From Curtobacterium sp. VKM Ac-1376 (GTDB lineage: Bacteria > Actinomycetota > Actinomycetes > Actinomycetales > Microbacteriaceae), in NCBI RefSeq assembly GCF_015351025.1, contig NZ_JADKRV010000020.1, positions 1 through 49,984 of the forward strand: a stretch of DNA of 49,984 bases. The letters are read 5' to 3'. Below are positions 17,044-25,671 of the stretch, piece by piece (the first letter of the stretch is position 1; every line of letters begins with the position of its first letter). The translations under genes and the position numbers were made by a program. A model generated the notes under the pieces. The model was not told the DNA's origin. It did not search any database and saw only the letters and a program-made list of their open reading frames with translations.

Positions 17044-20000
17044 TCAGCGTCCTCGCCGCTGGTTGCGGTTCGTGCCGAAGAGCACCATCCCGGCGATCAG
17101 CAGCAGGACCGCACTGCCGAGCGCCAACGGCAGCCCGGCGGCGCCGGTGAAGGCGAGCTCGGACGCCGACGTGCGATGCGGGTCCGGCTGCTCGGACGAC
17201 GCCGGGGAATCCGGGTCCGCCGGGCTGGTCGGCGTTTCGGGATCCGTGTCGATCGGCGTGGCCGGGTCGGTCGGGTCCACCGGATCGGTCGGGTCCACCG
17301 GGTCCACCGGGTCCACCGGGTCGATGGACGTGAGTACACCGGCGTCGATGGTCAGGTCCCGGCTGATGGAGTCCCTCAGCCCTTCGCCCGTGTCCTTCCA
17401 ATCGATCGACACCGTGTCGGTCTCGCCGTCCTCGTCGGCGTCGGAGTCGATTCCGGGATCCGTGTCGACCTGCTCCGTCGTGAACCGGCGGCCGTCCGGG
17501 GCGGTGAAGGTCACCACGTAGCCACCGGGACGCAGGTCGTCGAAGCGGTACGTTCCGCGGGCGTCGGTCGTGGTGTCGCGGGAGACGTCGTCGTCGCGGT
17601 CATCGGTGCCGGCGAGGTGGACCGGGATGCCTCCGAGGCCCTGCTCGCCGTCGTCCTGCAGACCGTCGCTGTTGCTGTCGGCCCAGACGTGGTCGCCGAT
17701 GGCGCCGGCGACGATTCGGATGGTGGCGCGGTTCGACTGCGCCGGGAGCTCGAGGTTGGACGCCCGGAGCCCGAACCGGTTCGTGTAGGTGTCTCCGTCG
17801 CGCTGTCCGTCGGTCGTCATGGTGACGGTGTGGCGGACGGTCTCGCCGGACTCGACGGCGCTGGTGCGCTCGATGCGGACCGCGGTGACGTCCTTGAAGT
17901 CCTCGGAGTCGAGCTCTGACTCCGCCTTCCAGACCGTGGAGCCACCGGGCAGGTTGGACGCGTCCTTGCCGTCGAGCGAGACGGTCGCCGGGTCGGCGGT
18001 GGTGTAGCGCACCGTCTCACCAGCGTCCGCGTCGACCTTGATGCCAGCGGCGAGCCAGGCCTTCCCGTGGAAGTCGGATCGCTGCGCGTCACCGGAGTAG
18101 GGCAGTACATCGATGACGTCGAGGCCGCTGATGTCCGTGGCGTCACGGTTCGTGTAGCCGAGGTCCCACTGGAGATCGTCGCCGGTGGCGACGACGGGCT
18201 CGGCGACGTCCTTCTCGATGCCGACACCTCCGGTGGTGACGATCTGGAGGGCACGGTCTGCCTCACGGCGGAACGTCTCGGATCGGTCGCTGGGCGAGGC
18301 GATGGAGGCGTGGTTCTGCACGGGACCTGCCGGGGCGAGGTTCGACACCTGGACCCTGTAGCTGATCGGTGCGATCGCCTCGTTCGGCTCGACGTCCTCG
18401 AGGACCCAGGTGAGTCGCTGCCGCTCCTTCCCCGCACTGTCGGTCACGGTGTCGACCATCGGGCTGACGGAGGCGCTGTCGGCCACGTACGTCGTGTGCA
18501 GCGGCAGGACGTCGCGCACCGTCACGGTGGTCGCCTTGCCGGTGGTGTGGCCGTTGGTGAGGGTCGGGTAGACCGCGTACTCCAGAGTGCTTCCGGAGAC
18601 GGTGAAGCTCGTCTTGTCCGGGGTCGTGCCGGGAGTGGTACCGGGGTCGACGATCTTCTTCTGGATGCGAGCGAGGTTCTCGGTGATCAGGACGCTGTCG
18701 GCGAGGCCGCCCGCGCCGTTCTCAGGTGTCGTGGCGTTGTGGTGCCAGCTGCTCGTGTGCGTACCGGTGCGGACGTGTCCGAAGTCGTAGGCGCGGGTGC
18801 CGTTCTCGGCGTCCTTGACCGTGATGTTCGTGAACAGCGTCGCGGTCCGGCCGCCGAGGAGGTCCCCGACGGCGCGGACGGCGCCGATCGAGTCAGTGCC
18901 GCCGGGCACGTCTCGGGGTTCGTCGTACCACTCGAGGTCATCGTCGCCGCAGGTCTGCTTCTGACCCGACGCCGGCGAGCCCATGTCGTAGGCGGCGTAC
19001 TGCACCTTGTCGGTGCCGCTGAGTCCTCCCGTCCACGCGGAGGCCGCGTCGAGCTTCGCCAGCTTCTGGGTCGACCGGTCGAACGTGTCGCAGAGGATCG
19101 TGCCCCGGTAGGTGCTGATCCCGTTGTTGTTCAAGGAGACGTCGCTCCGCAGCGCTGTCCCCGGGGTGGCCCAGGGGTCACCTCGCTTTGCCGAGCCGTC
19201 GGTGACCGAGCCACCGTCCGCTGCCGGGCGGTGGATGCGCTTGTCGGCCGTGCCCGGTCCGAGCTCGACGATGTTCCGGCTGGCCGTGTTGTCCGTCAGG
19301 GGTTCCTGGCCGCCGGGGTAGTTGGGGGCGCCGCTGGTCGAGGTGGTCTGCAGGGCGGAGTAGGTGTTCTTCGAGATCACCGAGGTACCGGTCGGCGGGT
19401 AGGGCATCCAGAAGGTGATGTAACCGGAGACGAAGTAGGCCTTGTTCCCGCCGGCGATGGGGCCGCCGCCGATGTTCTGCGAGGGCACGCGAGCGGGGTC
19501 CGTGACGGTCCCGCTGATCGTCACCTCGGTGTCCGCGCCCGGCGCGTCCTGCGTGCAGGTGAACGTCCCCGAGTCGACGACGTTGCGCGTGCCCCCGCCG
19601 GACCCGCCGGGGAGGTTCCCGATTCGCCATTCGTTGATCTCGTTGGGGCCGCACGCGGGGTCGGAGCCGTTCCAGAGCTGCGCGGTCGAGGGCAGGTCGC
19701 CGAGCATCTCCGACACGTCGTCCGTGAAGGTCATCGGGCCGGTGCTCTTCTCGAAACCGAGGAATCCCTGGCCCGCGATGATCGGGGCCCAATCGACCAT
19801 CACCGGGTACCGGAGCCGGATGCCCTCGTCGCCGTTCGGGCCGACGAAGTCCGGCGTCACGGCGGGACCGACGACGTTCTTCGACAGGTTGTAGCGGGCT
19901 GCGGCGGACACCTCGAGCGGGGGCGCGTCGACGGTCACCACGCCGTTGTCGGTGTTGTCTGCGGTGCCCTCGGCCTGAACGGCGATGGTGTCACCGTTCT

Positions 20001-20556
20001 TCATGTCACCGGAGACGTTGAGGACGACGGGGACGGTGAACAGCTCGCCTTCGCGGCGGTCCCCCACGCCGCAGTCGAGCGTCTGACCGTCGATCCGGGA
20101 ATTCCCGCCGGAGCACGGCTCGGGAAGCCCTGCCCAGCTCGTGCCGGTGGGAGCGGTGATGCTGAAGCGCTGATTGATGCTGCCGCCGTCGTTGGAACTC
20201 ATCTCGACGCTGTAGGTGATCGCGTCGAGGGTGCGCACGATCCCGTTGGAGGCGCTCGCATCACCGCCGGGCTGGTCCTTCGTCGTGAAGGGGCCGTTGC
20301 CGTCCTTCGCGACCTTGACGGCCAGGCCGATCGTCGCGGCAGGAGCGGCGCCGACAGCGCCCTCGGCATCCGGTGCGGGCCGCCCCGTGGGCGTCGGTGC
20401 TTCCGGTGCCGGCGTCGGGGCCAAGGCCGGGGCCGGGGCCTCTTCGTCGGGTGACGCCGGCGTCGTCACCGCAGCCGCGGGGGCAACCGCAGCGAGCAGA
20501 ACGCTGAGCGTGACTGCAGTCGCAGCTGCTCCGAGGATCGGGGGGCGGGTTCGCAT
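17044..20556 (-). CDS. Large sortase-anchored surface protein with DUF11-like and SdrD_B domains
   Basis: This 1170-residue secreted protein has a signal peptide (residues 1 to about 30, ending near APAAAVT) and then a Pro/Ala-rich stretch to about residue 75. Several hundred residues of beta-sandwich surface-adhesin-like sequence follow, including DUF11-like regions (DKTSFTVSGSTLEYAVYPTLTNG; GVGIEKDVAEPVVATGDDLQW). An SdrD_B/prealbumin-like domain lies at about 952-1075 (GDHVWADSNSDGLQDDGEQG, later LRPGGYVVTF). A DPVDPVDPTDP repeat spacer leads to the sorting signal LAFTG (about residue 1135), a hydrophobic helix and RNQRRGR. LAxTG is the class E sortase motif, so it should be covalently attached to the cell wall. 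The start at 20556 follows AGGAG. Likely an adhesin or structural wall protein; no enzymatic motif is seen. Confidence 0.88.
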   Translation of the reverse strand: MRTRPPILGAAATAVTLSVLLAAVAPAAAVTTPASPDEEAPAPALAPTPAPEAPTPTGRPAPDAEGAVGAAPAATIGLAVKVAKDGNGPFTTKDQPGGDASASNGIVRTLDAITYSVEMSSNDGGSINQRFSITAPTGTSWAGLPEPCSGGNSRIDGQTLDCGVGDRREGELFTVPVVLNVSGDMKNGDTIAVQAEGTADNTDNGVVTVDAPPLEVSAAARYNLSKNVVGPAVTPDFVGPNGDEGIRLRYPVMVDWAPIIAGQGFLGFEKSTGPMTFTDDVSEMLGDLPSTAQLWNGSDPACGPNEINEWRIGNLPGGSGGGTRNVVDSGTFTCTQDAPGADTEVTISGTVTDPARVPSQNIGGGPIAGGNKAYFVSGYITFWMPYPPTGTSVISKNTYSALQTTSTSGAPNYPGGQEPLTDNTASRNIVELGPGTADKRIHRPAADGGSVTDGSAKRGDPWATPGTALRSDVSLNNNGISTYRGTILCDTFDRSTQKLAKLDAASAWTGGLSGTDKVQYAAYDMGSPASGQKQTCGDDDLEWYDEPRDVPGGTDSIGAVRAVGDLLGGRTATLFTNITVKDAENGTRAYDFGHVRTGTHTSSWHHNATTPENGAGGLADSVLITENLARIQKKIVDPGTTPGTTPDKTSFTVSGSTLEYAVYPTLTNGHTTGKATTVTVRDVLPLHTTYVADSASVSPMVDTVTDSAGKERQRLTWVLEDVEPNEAIAPISYRVQVSNLAPAGPVQNHASIASPSDRSETFRREADRALQIVTTGGVGIEKDVAEPVVATGDDLQWDLGYTNRDATDISGLDVIDVLPYSGDAQRSDFHGKAWLAAGIKVDADAGETVRYTTADPATVSLDGKDASNLPGGSTVWKAESELDSEDFKDVTAVRIERTSAVESGETVRHTVTMTTDGQRDGDTYTNRFGLRASNLELPAQSNRATIRIVAGAIGDHVWADSNSDGLQDDGEQGLGGIPVHLAGTDDRDDDVSRDTTTDARGTYRFDDLRPGGYVVTFTAPDGRRFTTEQVDTDPGIDSDADEDGETDTVSIDWKDTGEGLRDSISRDLTIDAGVLTSIDPVDPVDPVDPTDPVDPTDPATPIDTDPETPTSPADPDSPASSEQPDPHRTSASELAFTGAAGLPLALGSAVLLLIAGMVLFGTNRNQRRGR

Positions 20557-20699
20557 GGGACTCCTGACGAGAAGGAAAGACAGACGGTGTGGTACATCAG
20601 TGCAAGATGTGATCTTACAAACGATCGGTACGAACACAAGGTCGGCTTCTCGACAGGCGCCAGCCCGGGCTGGGCCGGGGACGTCGATGGAGCGTCGCG

Positions 20700-21620
20700 C
20701 TACTGGTGCGCCGGGCGGCCCTCTGTGCCGAGGTGCGTGCGGAGCACATCGCGGACACTCGTCCACGTGTGCACGCCGTAGCGGTCGTTGTCGACGTGGT
20801 GCAACTGCGCCTGCCCGCTGAACATGCTGACGAAGTACTGCATCCCCTGCCACGCCGGGAACGTCTCGTCCTGGCCCTTCGACAGGCGCTTGCCCACTGC
20901 ACTCATGACCGAGAGGGTCCCGGTCGTGCCGGCCCACTGCAGCCGGAAGCGCTCCCCTGTCAGCTCGCTCATCGTGCGCGCGACGTCACGCGCGGAGACC
21001 TGGTCGCCCGCCATCTCGATCACCCGCGGCGCGTCGTCGTCGAGGGCGGCGAGCGCGGTGACGCGGGCGACGTCGTCCTTCGTGGTGAAGTCGAGCACCT
21101 GGTCGGCGGAGGACCAGAACAGCACGAGCCGGCGGCCGAACAGGATCATCGGCGCTTCACCGGTGAGCAGGTCGGTGAACATGCCCGTGAGGATCGACGT
21201 CGCCCGCACCGGCGCGGCGTCGAGGTCCGCGGCGAACTCGCGGCGCAGCTCGAAGTTGCGGTTGGTGCCGGGCACGATCCGGCGGTAGTCCGCGGAGTAG
21301 TCCGAGGGGATGAACCGCCGGACACCCGCTGCGACGGTCGCCGCCAGCAGCGCACGTTGCGCGTCGATGATGACCGGACGGGTCCCGCTGACGGCGGACA
21401 CGACGACGTCGGCACCGGCGACGGCCCGGGTCAGAGCATCGTGGTCGCCGTACTGTGCGGCGACGACGTCGACACCGGCTTCGGTGCCGAAGCGGGAAGC
21501 AGCTGTCCCGCTGCCCGGGCGCGTCAGCACCCGGACCCGGACATCGTGCTGGGTGAGCTCGCGGACGATCCGGTGCCCGAGGTCGCCCGTGGCACCGGCG
21601 ACGAGGATGGTGGTGGTCAT
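20700..21620 (-). CDS. NmrA-like NAD(P)-binding oxidoreductase
   Basis: This 306-residue protein of the NmrA/isoflavone-reductase-like atypical SDR group has the N-terminal dinucleotide-binding motif ILVAGATGDLGHRIVREL (residues 4-21; a GxTGxxG variant) and IPSDYSADYRR near residue 105. The usual catalytic Tyr-Lys pair is not obvious, as in sensor-like NmrA proteins. It may therefore act as a redox-sensing or quinone-related reductase. The ATG at 21620 overlaps the stop of the upstream MarR gene (ATGA), so the two form a regulator-enzyme operon. Confidence 0.85.
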   Translation of the reverse strand: MTTTILVAGATGDLGHRIVRELTQHDVRVRVLTRPGSGTAASRFGTEAGVDVVAAQYGDHDALTRAVAGADVVVSAVSGTRPVIIDAQRALLAATVAAGVRRFIPSDYSADYRRIVPGTNRNFELRREFAADLDAAPVRATSILTGMFTDLLTGEAPMILFGRRLVLFWSSADQVLDFTTKDDVARVTALAALDDDAPRVIEMAGDQVSARDVARTMSELTGERFRLQWAGTTGTLSVMSAVGKRLSKGQDETFPAWQGMQYFVSMFSGQAQLHHVDNDRYGVHTWTSVRDVLRTHLGTEGRPAHQ

Positions 21621-22210
21621 GGGCGGGGCCTCACTGCAGTGGTGGTCGACGGGGTCGTCGAGGTGCGCCGTCGGGATCGCTCCGGGACGGCGAGAGGGTG
21701 TTGGAACGTGGGGTCCGCCTGGTCCGGTCCGGCGGGGCCGAGCCCGGCGGTGAGCGCGACGCGGGACAGCAGCCGGCGCAGCGTCGTCTGTTCGTCGTCG
21801 TCGAGGTGCCGCATGAGCACGCCCTCGGCGTCGCGCAGGGCCGATCGTGTCCGGTCGAGCAGTGCCCGCCCGGCATCGGTGGGGTGGATCTGCCGCACCC
21901 GCCTGTCCGTCGGGGCGGGGCGGCGCTCGACGAACCCGCCCGTCTCGAGCGCGTCGACGATGTAGGTCATCTGGGTCTTGTCGATCCCGAGGCGCTGCGC
22001 GAGTCCGAGTTGCGACGACGGTTCCTCGGTGGTGGTCGCGACGAGCACCTGGTAGCCACGAGGACCACCCGGCACGTCGGCGACCGCCTCGCTGCCCAGT
22101 CGCGTGAAGCCCTGGAATGCCAGCGGCAGCGCCCACCCGAGTTCGGATTCGATCCCCTCGGCACCCCAGTCGATCTCGGGGAGCGCTTCGGTCGGCGTCG
22201 GACTGTCCAT
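21617..22210 (-). CDS. MarR family transcriptional regulator
   Basis: This 197-residue protein has a winged helix typical of MarR regulators at about residues 60-125 (SQLGLAQRLGIDKTQMTYIVDALETGGFVERRPAPTDRRVRQIHPTDAG). The tail after residue 160 is long, Arg/Thr-rich and probably disordered. MarR proteins usually repress genes for detoxification and are released by phenolic or oxidising compounds. It is co-transcribed with the NmrA-like reductase. The ATG at 22210 follows a TACGAT box by seven bases, and a palindrome directly upstream of that box suggests autoregulation. Confidence 0.9.
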   Translation of the reverse strand: MDSPTPTEALPEIDWGAEGIESELGWALPLAFQGFTRLGSEAVADVPGGPRGYQVLVATTTEEPSSQLGLAQRLGIDKTQMTYIVDALETGGFVERRPAPTDRRVRQIHPTDAGRALLDRTRSALRDAEGVLMRHLDDDEQTTLRRLLSRVALTAGLGPAGPDQADPTFQHPLAVPERSRRRTSTTPSTTTAVRPRP

Positions 22211-22217
22211 GGCGGAG

Positions 22218-22242
22218 ATCGTACCGGAACAAGATCGTCTTG
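22218..22242 (-). promoter_or_regulatory. Leaderless promoter and MarR-type operator candidate
   Basis: On the minus strand the palindrome CAAGACGATCTTG (22230-22242) is followed by TACGAT (22218-22223) and, seven bases later, the ATG at 22210. A repressor bound to the palindrome would block RNA polymerase at the -10 region. Confidence 0.5.
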
Positions 22243-22296
22243 CGCAGAGATCATCTGTAATCACGACGGAGTCGGGCACTGCACCACGTCCATGAG

Positions 22297-22338
22297 GGAC
22301 GGGAGGCTCGGTGCCAGCTGGCACCGAGCCTCCCGTCC
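22297..22338. terminator. Terminator-like palindrome, perfect 42 bases
   Basis: The arms read GGACGGGAGGCTCGGTGCCAG and its exact complement, centre CAGCTG. It lies beyond the stop of the minus-strand SPFH-like gene and upstream of the MarR operon. Confidence 0.7.
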
Positions 22339-22385
22339 GTCACGAGCGGCCGCCAGGGCCGCTCCCGCACGCGGTCGGCCGCGTC

Positions 22386-22883
22386 CTACTTGCTCTTCGA
22401 ACCCGAGGTGCCGGGCAGGCTGAGGACGTTGTCGGTGCCCTGCGGCACGACGATCAGCGAGCCGTTGTCGCCGGCGCTCTTGGAGCGGACGTTGCCGTTG
22501 TTGTCCGAGTCCGAGCCGTTCACCGCGTTGATGTAGGTGACGGTCTGGTTGCGGATGTTGAACGTGTGCAGCGTCGCCCACGGCGCCTTGAAGTGGAACC
22601 CGGAGTCCGTGGTCTGCCCGACGATGTTTCCGGAGATGTCGACCTGCACCTTCGACTCACCGGTGTCCTGCGCGTACAGAGCGCTGCCGAGGGTGAGCCC
22701 GACGAACAGGACCCCCGCCGTGGCAGCGGTCCAAGCGGCGATCAGGTTCGGGCGGCGGGTGGGGACGACGGGGCGTGCCTCTCGGCCCGGCGTGGCTGGC
22801 CGCCCCGGGATGGTGTACGTCCGTGTCCGGAAGAAGAGCGCGACGAGCGCGATGACGAGGAAGACAATGGCGGCGACGAACAT
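22386..22883 (-). CDS. Membrane-anchored SPFH/prohibitin-like N-terminal fragment
   Basis: This 165-residue protein has an N-terminal helix (FVAAIVFLVIALVALFF, residues 2-18), a second helix near residues 48-68, and an outer segment VQVDISGNIVGQTTDSGFHF followed by KAPWATLHTFNIRNQTVTY. This resembles the start of prohibitin/SPFH proteins, but the rest of that domain is absent; instead a Ser/Asn-rich tail ends at LPGTSGSKSK. It could be a truncated relic or a short family of its own. The start is uncertain: the ATG at 22883 lacks a ribosome binding site, and a GTG at 22940 in the same frame is possible. A long hairpin lies directly upstream. Confidence 0.6.
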   Translation of the reverse strand: MFVAAIVFLVIALVALFFRTRTYTIPGRPATPGREARPVVPTRRPNLIAAWTAATAGVLFVGLTLGSALYAQDTGESKVQVDISGNIVGQTTDSGFHFKAPWATLHTFNIRNQTVTYINAVNGSDSDNNGNVRSKSAGDNGSLIVVPQGTDNVLSLPGTSGSKSK

Positions 22884-22923
22884 GACGCGGGGGCGCGAGC
22901 GGTGCGCGGGGACCGTGCCGCCT

Positions 22924-22986
22924 GGTGCGAGGTTGTACACATGGTGCGGCCCTGGGTGCCTCGCACCATGTGGACGACCTCGCACC
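22924..22986. terminator. Long imperfect hairpin between SMP-30 and SPFH-like genes
   Basis: Arms 22924-22948 and 22962-22986 match at 23 of 25 positions around a 13-base loop. It lies 54 bases after the SMP-30 stop, so a terminator is likely. It also sits just before the next gene, so attenuation is possible. There is no U tract. Confidence 0.5.
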
Positions 22987-23039
22987 GAACGAGCGCGCGC
23001 GTCGCCGAGCCGTTCGCCCGGCCGCGAATCAGGGGATGT

Positions 23040-23906
23040 TCACCACCCCGGTACCGCGACCCGCACCGAACTGATCCGCCCGGCCCGCGTCCGCGCCGTG
23101 ACGTCGGGGTCGTAGCTGTCCGCAGTCGCCAGGTAGAGGGTGCGCCCGTCCTCGCCACCGAGCGCGCAGTCGATCGCACACAGCCCGGGAGCATCGATGC
23201 GGTCAGTGACATCGCCCCCCTCGACAACCCGGAGGAACTCCCCCGTGTCGACCGAGCAGACCCAGATCGCGCCGTCGCGGTCGACCGTGCTGCCGTCCGG
23301 CGTCACGCCCCCGGGCAGGGCTGCCCACTCGCGCCGTCCCGTCAGCGAACCGTCGTCCTCGATGTCGAACGCGGTGAGCCGGCCACCCCACGTCTCGCTG
23401 ACGACCAGGGTCCGGGTGCCCGGCAGGACGTTCGCGCTGTTGGGGAACACCAGACCCTCGGCAGCGAGGCGGACCGAGCCGTCCGGGTCGATGACGTACA
23501 GCGGGCCCGGGCGCAGTTCCTCGCCCGCGTAGAGGTCGTACCCGAACGCGCCGATGTAGGTCCGGCTGGTCTCGGCGTCGACGACCAGGTCGTTCACGAG
23601 CGACGACTCGACGGTCGACAGGTCGGCGAACACCGAGGTGCTGCCGTCCGGCTCGACGCCGACGACCGTGCGGGACTCCATCGAGCTGATGATCAATCGC
23701 CCGTCGGCGAGCCACCCGAGCCCCGACGACTGCCCCGCGACCGTGGCCTCGAGCCGGGGTCCGGCGGTCGAGGCGGGGTCGACGGAGAACACCTCGCCCG
23801 TGTGCATGTCCGAGTACCAGAGGCGTCCGTCGTGCCAGCGGTTGCCCTCGGGGAACCGGATGCCGGAGGTGATGACGTCGTTCGCGGAGTCGAGGGTGAT
23901 GTGCAC
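23040..23906 (-). CDS. SMP-30/gluconolactonase/LRE family protein
   Basis: This 288-residue six-bladed propeller enzyme belongs to the SMP-30 family of metal-dependent lactonases. Typical blocks are the early ligand EGNRWHDGRLWYSDMHTGEVFSV cut as EGNRWHDGRLWYSD (residues 19-32), the Asn-containing SLVNDLVVDAE near residue 100, and PDGSTVDRDGAIWV near residue 205, which supply the Glu, Asn and Asp that bind the divalent metal. It probably opens a sugar lactone in the cytoplasm. The GTG at 23906 follows AGGGTGG. It is divergent from a VOC protein gene with a 69-base gap. Confidence 0.88.
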   Translation of the reverse strand: MHITLDSANDVITSGIRFPEGNRWHDGRLWYSDMHTGEVFSVDPASTAGPRLEATVAGQSSGLGWLADGRLIISSMESRTVVGVEPDGSTSVFADLSTVESSLVNDLVVDAETSRTYIGAFGYDLYAGEELRPGPLYVIDPDGSVRLAAEGLVFPNSANVLPGTRTLVVSETWGGRLTAFDIEDDGSLTGRREWAALPGGVTPDGSTVDRDGAIWVCSVDTGEFLRVVEGGDVTDRIDAPGLCAIDCALGGEDGRTLYLATADSYDPDVTARTRAGRISSVRVAVPGW

Positions 23907-23963
23907 GGATCCACCCTGCCAGCGGGACCGGGACGCTGCCCGGACGGATGCCGTGACGTCGCC

Positions 23964-23969
23964 TAGGGT
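23964..23969 (+). promoter_or_regulatory. -10 box of leaderless promoter for VOC gene
   Basis: TAGGGT, six bases (CGTCCC), then the ATG at 23976; no Shine-Dalgarno sequence. Confidence 0.5.
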
Positions 23970-23975
23970 CGTCCC

Positions 23976-24368
23976 ATGCCGGGCCAACGACTCATCCACC
24001 ACCTGGGCGTCTTCGCCAGCGACTTCCCCGCGAGCGCCGCTTTCTACACCGCCGCGCTCGCGCCCCTCGGCATCGAGGCGGGCTACCGCACGGACTCCGT
24101 CGCCGAGTTCTGGCAGCACGGGGACGACACCCCGAGCGTTTCGCTCGAGACCGCTCGAACCCCCGAGGCGACGACCCGTGGACTCCACCTGGCGTTCGAC
24201 GCGGGCTCGCGGAGCGAGGTCGACGCTTTCCACCGCGAGGCCGTCGCCGCCGGAGGGGTGTCACGACACGAGCCGCGGCACTGGCCGGAGTACGGCGCGT
24301 ACACCGCCTTCGTGTCCGACCCCGACGGCAACAACGTCGAGGCACTGATCAAGGAGACCGGTGACTGA
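23976..24368 (+). CDS. VOC superfamily (glyoxalase/bleomycin resistance-like) protein
   Basis: This 130-residue protein folds as a single VOC module: IHHLGVFASDFPASAAFYTAALAPLGIE cut as HHLGVFASDFPASAAFY at residues 8-24, and the closing block FVSDPDGNNVEAL at about 112-124. His in the first strand and Glu in NNVEAL are the usual metal ligands. Such proteins act as dioxygenases, lyases or antibiotic-binding proteins; the substrate is unknown. The gene starts at 23976 on an apparently leaderless transcript and is followed 63 bases later by a flavin-dependent oxidoreductase on the same strand. Confidence 0.85.
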   Translation: MPGQRLIHHLGVFASDFPASAAFYTAALAPLGIEAGYRTDSVAEFWQHGDDTPSVSLETARTPEATTRGLHLAFDAGSRSEVDAFHREAVAAGGVSRHEPRHWPEYGAYTAFVSDPDGNNVEALIKETGD

Positions 24369-24431
24369 GCCGTCGGCTGGACAGCGGTTCCCGACCGGCG
24401 AACGGCACGACGCATCTGGCACGATCAACGC

Positions 24432-25463
24432 ATGCCCCTCGACGGAACTCCCCTGCAGCGTCTCGGCTTCCTGACGATCGGGTCGTTCGACCCCGCACGA
24501 CCGTCGGCCGGGCACGAGGACACGCTGCGGGTGATCGAGCGCGCCGAGGCCCTCGGCTTCGACAGCGCGTGGTTGCGTCACCGACACCTGCAGCACGGCA
24601 TCTCGTCGCCCGTCGCGGTCATGGCCGCCGCGTCGCAGCGCACCTCGCGCATCGACCTCGGCACCGCGGTCACGCCGATCGGCGCCGAGAACCCGTTCCG
24701 TCTGGCGGAGGACCTCGGCACGGTCGACGTGCTGCTCGGCGGTCGCCTGAACCCCGGGTTCTCGGTCGGCACACCGATGCACTTCGACCTGTACCGCGCC
24801 GCGATCTACCCCGACACCGCCGAGCACGAGGACCTGGGCAACGACCGGCTCCTCCGCTTCCGCGACCTCGTCCGCGGCGACCACGTGACCGGAACCGACA
24901 CCGTCGGACGTCGTGGCATCGAGGAGTTCGCGAGCACCGTCCAGCCGCACAGCGCCGGCCTGGCTGACCGGATCTGGTACGGCACGGGCAGCACGAAGTC
25001 CGCCGTCTGGGCGGGCGAGAACGGCTTCCACCTGCTCACGTCGAGCGTGACGCGCGGTGAGGACGGCACGGACTTCGCGACCAACCAGCGCGCGCAGATC
25101 GACGCCTACCTCGACGTCCACCCCGACCCCGGCACCGCACGGGTCTCGCAGGGCCTGGTGGTCATTCCGACCGACACCGCGACGCGGGAGCAGGAGGCCC
25201 GCTACCGCGCCTACGTCGACAGCCGCTCGGGTCGCGTCGGCGTGCCGATGGGACCCGCGGGGATGCTCTTCGCCGCCGACCTGGTGGGCACGTCGGCCGA
25301 GATCGCGGACCGGCTGCGCGCCGACGCCGGGTACCAGGCCGTCACCGAGGTCGCCTTCGCGCTCCCGTTCTCGTTCGAGCCCGACGACTACGCGCAGATC
25401 GTCACGGACATCGCCGAACGGCTCGGCCCGGAACTCGGCTGGGCGCCGAAGCGCGCGGTCTGA
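24432..25463 (+). CDS. LLM class flavin-dependent oxidoreductase
   Basis: This 343-residue member of the bacterial luciferase-like superfamily uses FMN or F420. The N-terminus gives the usual barrel start (LQRLGFLTIGSF), followed by RAEALGFDSAWLRHRH at about residues 37-52. SSPVAVMAAASQRTSRIDLGTAV at about 58-80 and the later block AGMLFAADLVGTSAEIADRL fit the family. It would act as a monooxygenase or dehydrogenase on an unknown substrate. The start at 24432 is preceded by CACGAT plus six bases, another leaderless-type arrangement. The gene ends just before a tandem 60-base repeat. Confidence 0.88.
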   Translation: MPLDGTPLQRLGFLTIGSFDPARPSAGHEDTLRVIERAEALGFDSAWLRHRHLQHGISSPVAVMAAASQRTSRIDLGTAVTPIGAENPFRLAEDLGTVDVLLGGRLNPGFSVGTPMHFDLYRAAIYPDTAEHEDLGNDRLLRFRDLVRGDHVTGTDTVGRRGIEEFASTVQPHSAGLADRIWYGTGSTKSAVWAGENGFHLLTSSVTRGEDGTDFATNQRAQIDAYLDVHPDPGTARVSQGLVVIPTDTATREQEARYRAYVDSRSGRVGVPMGPAGMLFAADLVGTSAEIADRLRADAGYQAVTEVAFALPFSFEPDDYAQIVTDIAERLGPELGWAPKRAV

Positions 25464-25486
25464 GAACCGCGCCAGACCAACTGACC

Positions 25487-25642
25487 GGAGGTGGGCCCCA
25501 CCAGCCGGTACCGGCGCACCGCGCCAGCGGGGTGACGGCCGTGCCGGGAGGTGGGCCCCACCAGCCGGTACCGGCGCACCGCGCCAGCGGGGTGACGGCC
25601 GTGCCGGGAGGGACGGCGCCAGCTGGCACCGTGCCTCCCGTC
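25487..25642. repeat. Tandem 60-base repeat joined to a terminator-like palindrome
   Basis: The stretch 25487-25546 is repeated almost exactly at 25547-25606, and 25501-25550 is identical to 25561-25610. The unit contains the palindromes GGTGGGCCCCACC (one mismatch) and CCGGTACCGG. A variant of the GGTGCCAGCTGGCACC palindrome with a shortened left arm follows (to 25642). The same composite, with a 23-base identical block at 25570-25592, recurs at 34134-34206. It lies between convergent genes. Confidence 0.85.
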
Positions 25643-25671
25643 CGCCGTCGACGCGCGCCCAGGACGCGCGA

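Noticed and set aside
21617..22210. MarR C-terminal extension read as a second domain
   Set aside because: The Arg/Thr/Pro-rich tail has no fold signature and overlaps nothing coding; it is probably a disordered tail.
25487..25606. Two 60-base repeats considered as a CRISPR array
   Set aside because: There are only two units with no variable spacers, and the whole unit is repeated; no cas gene is in the window.
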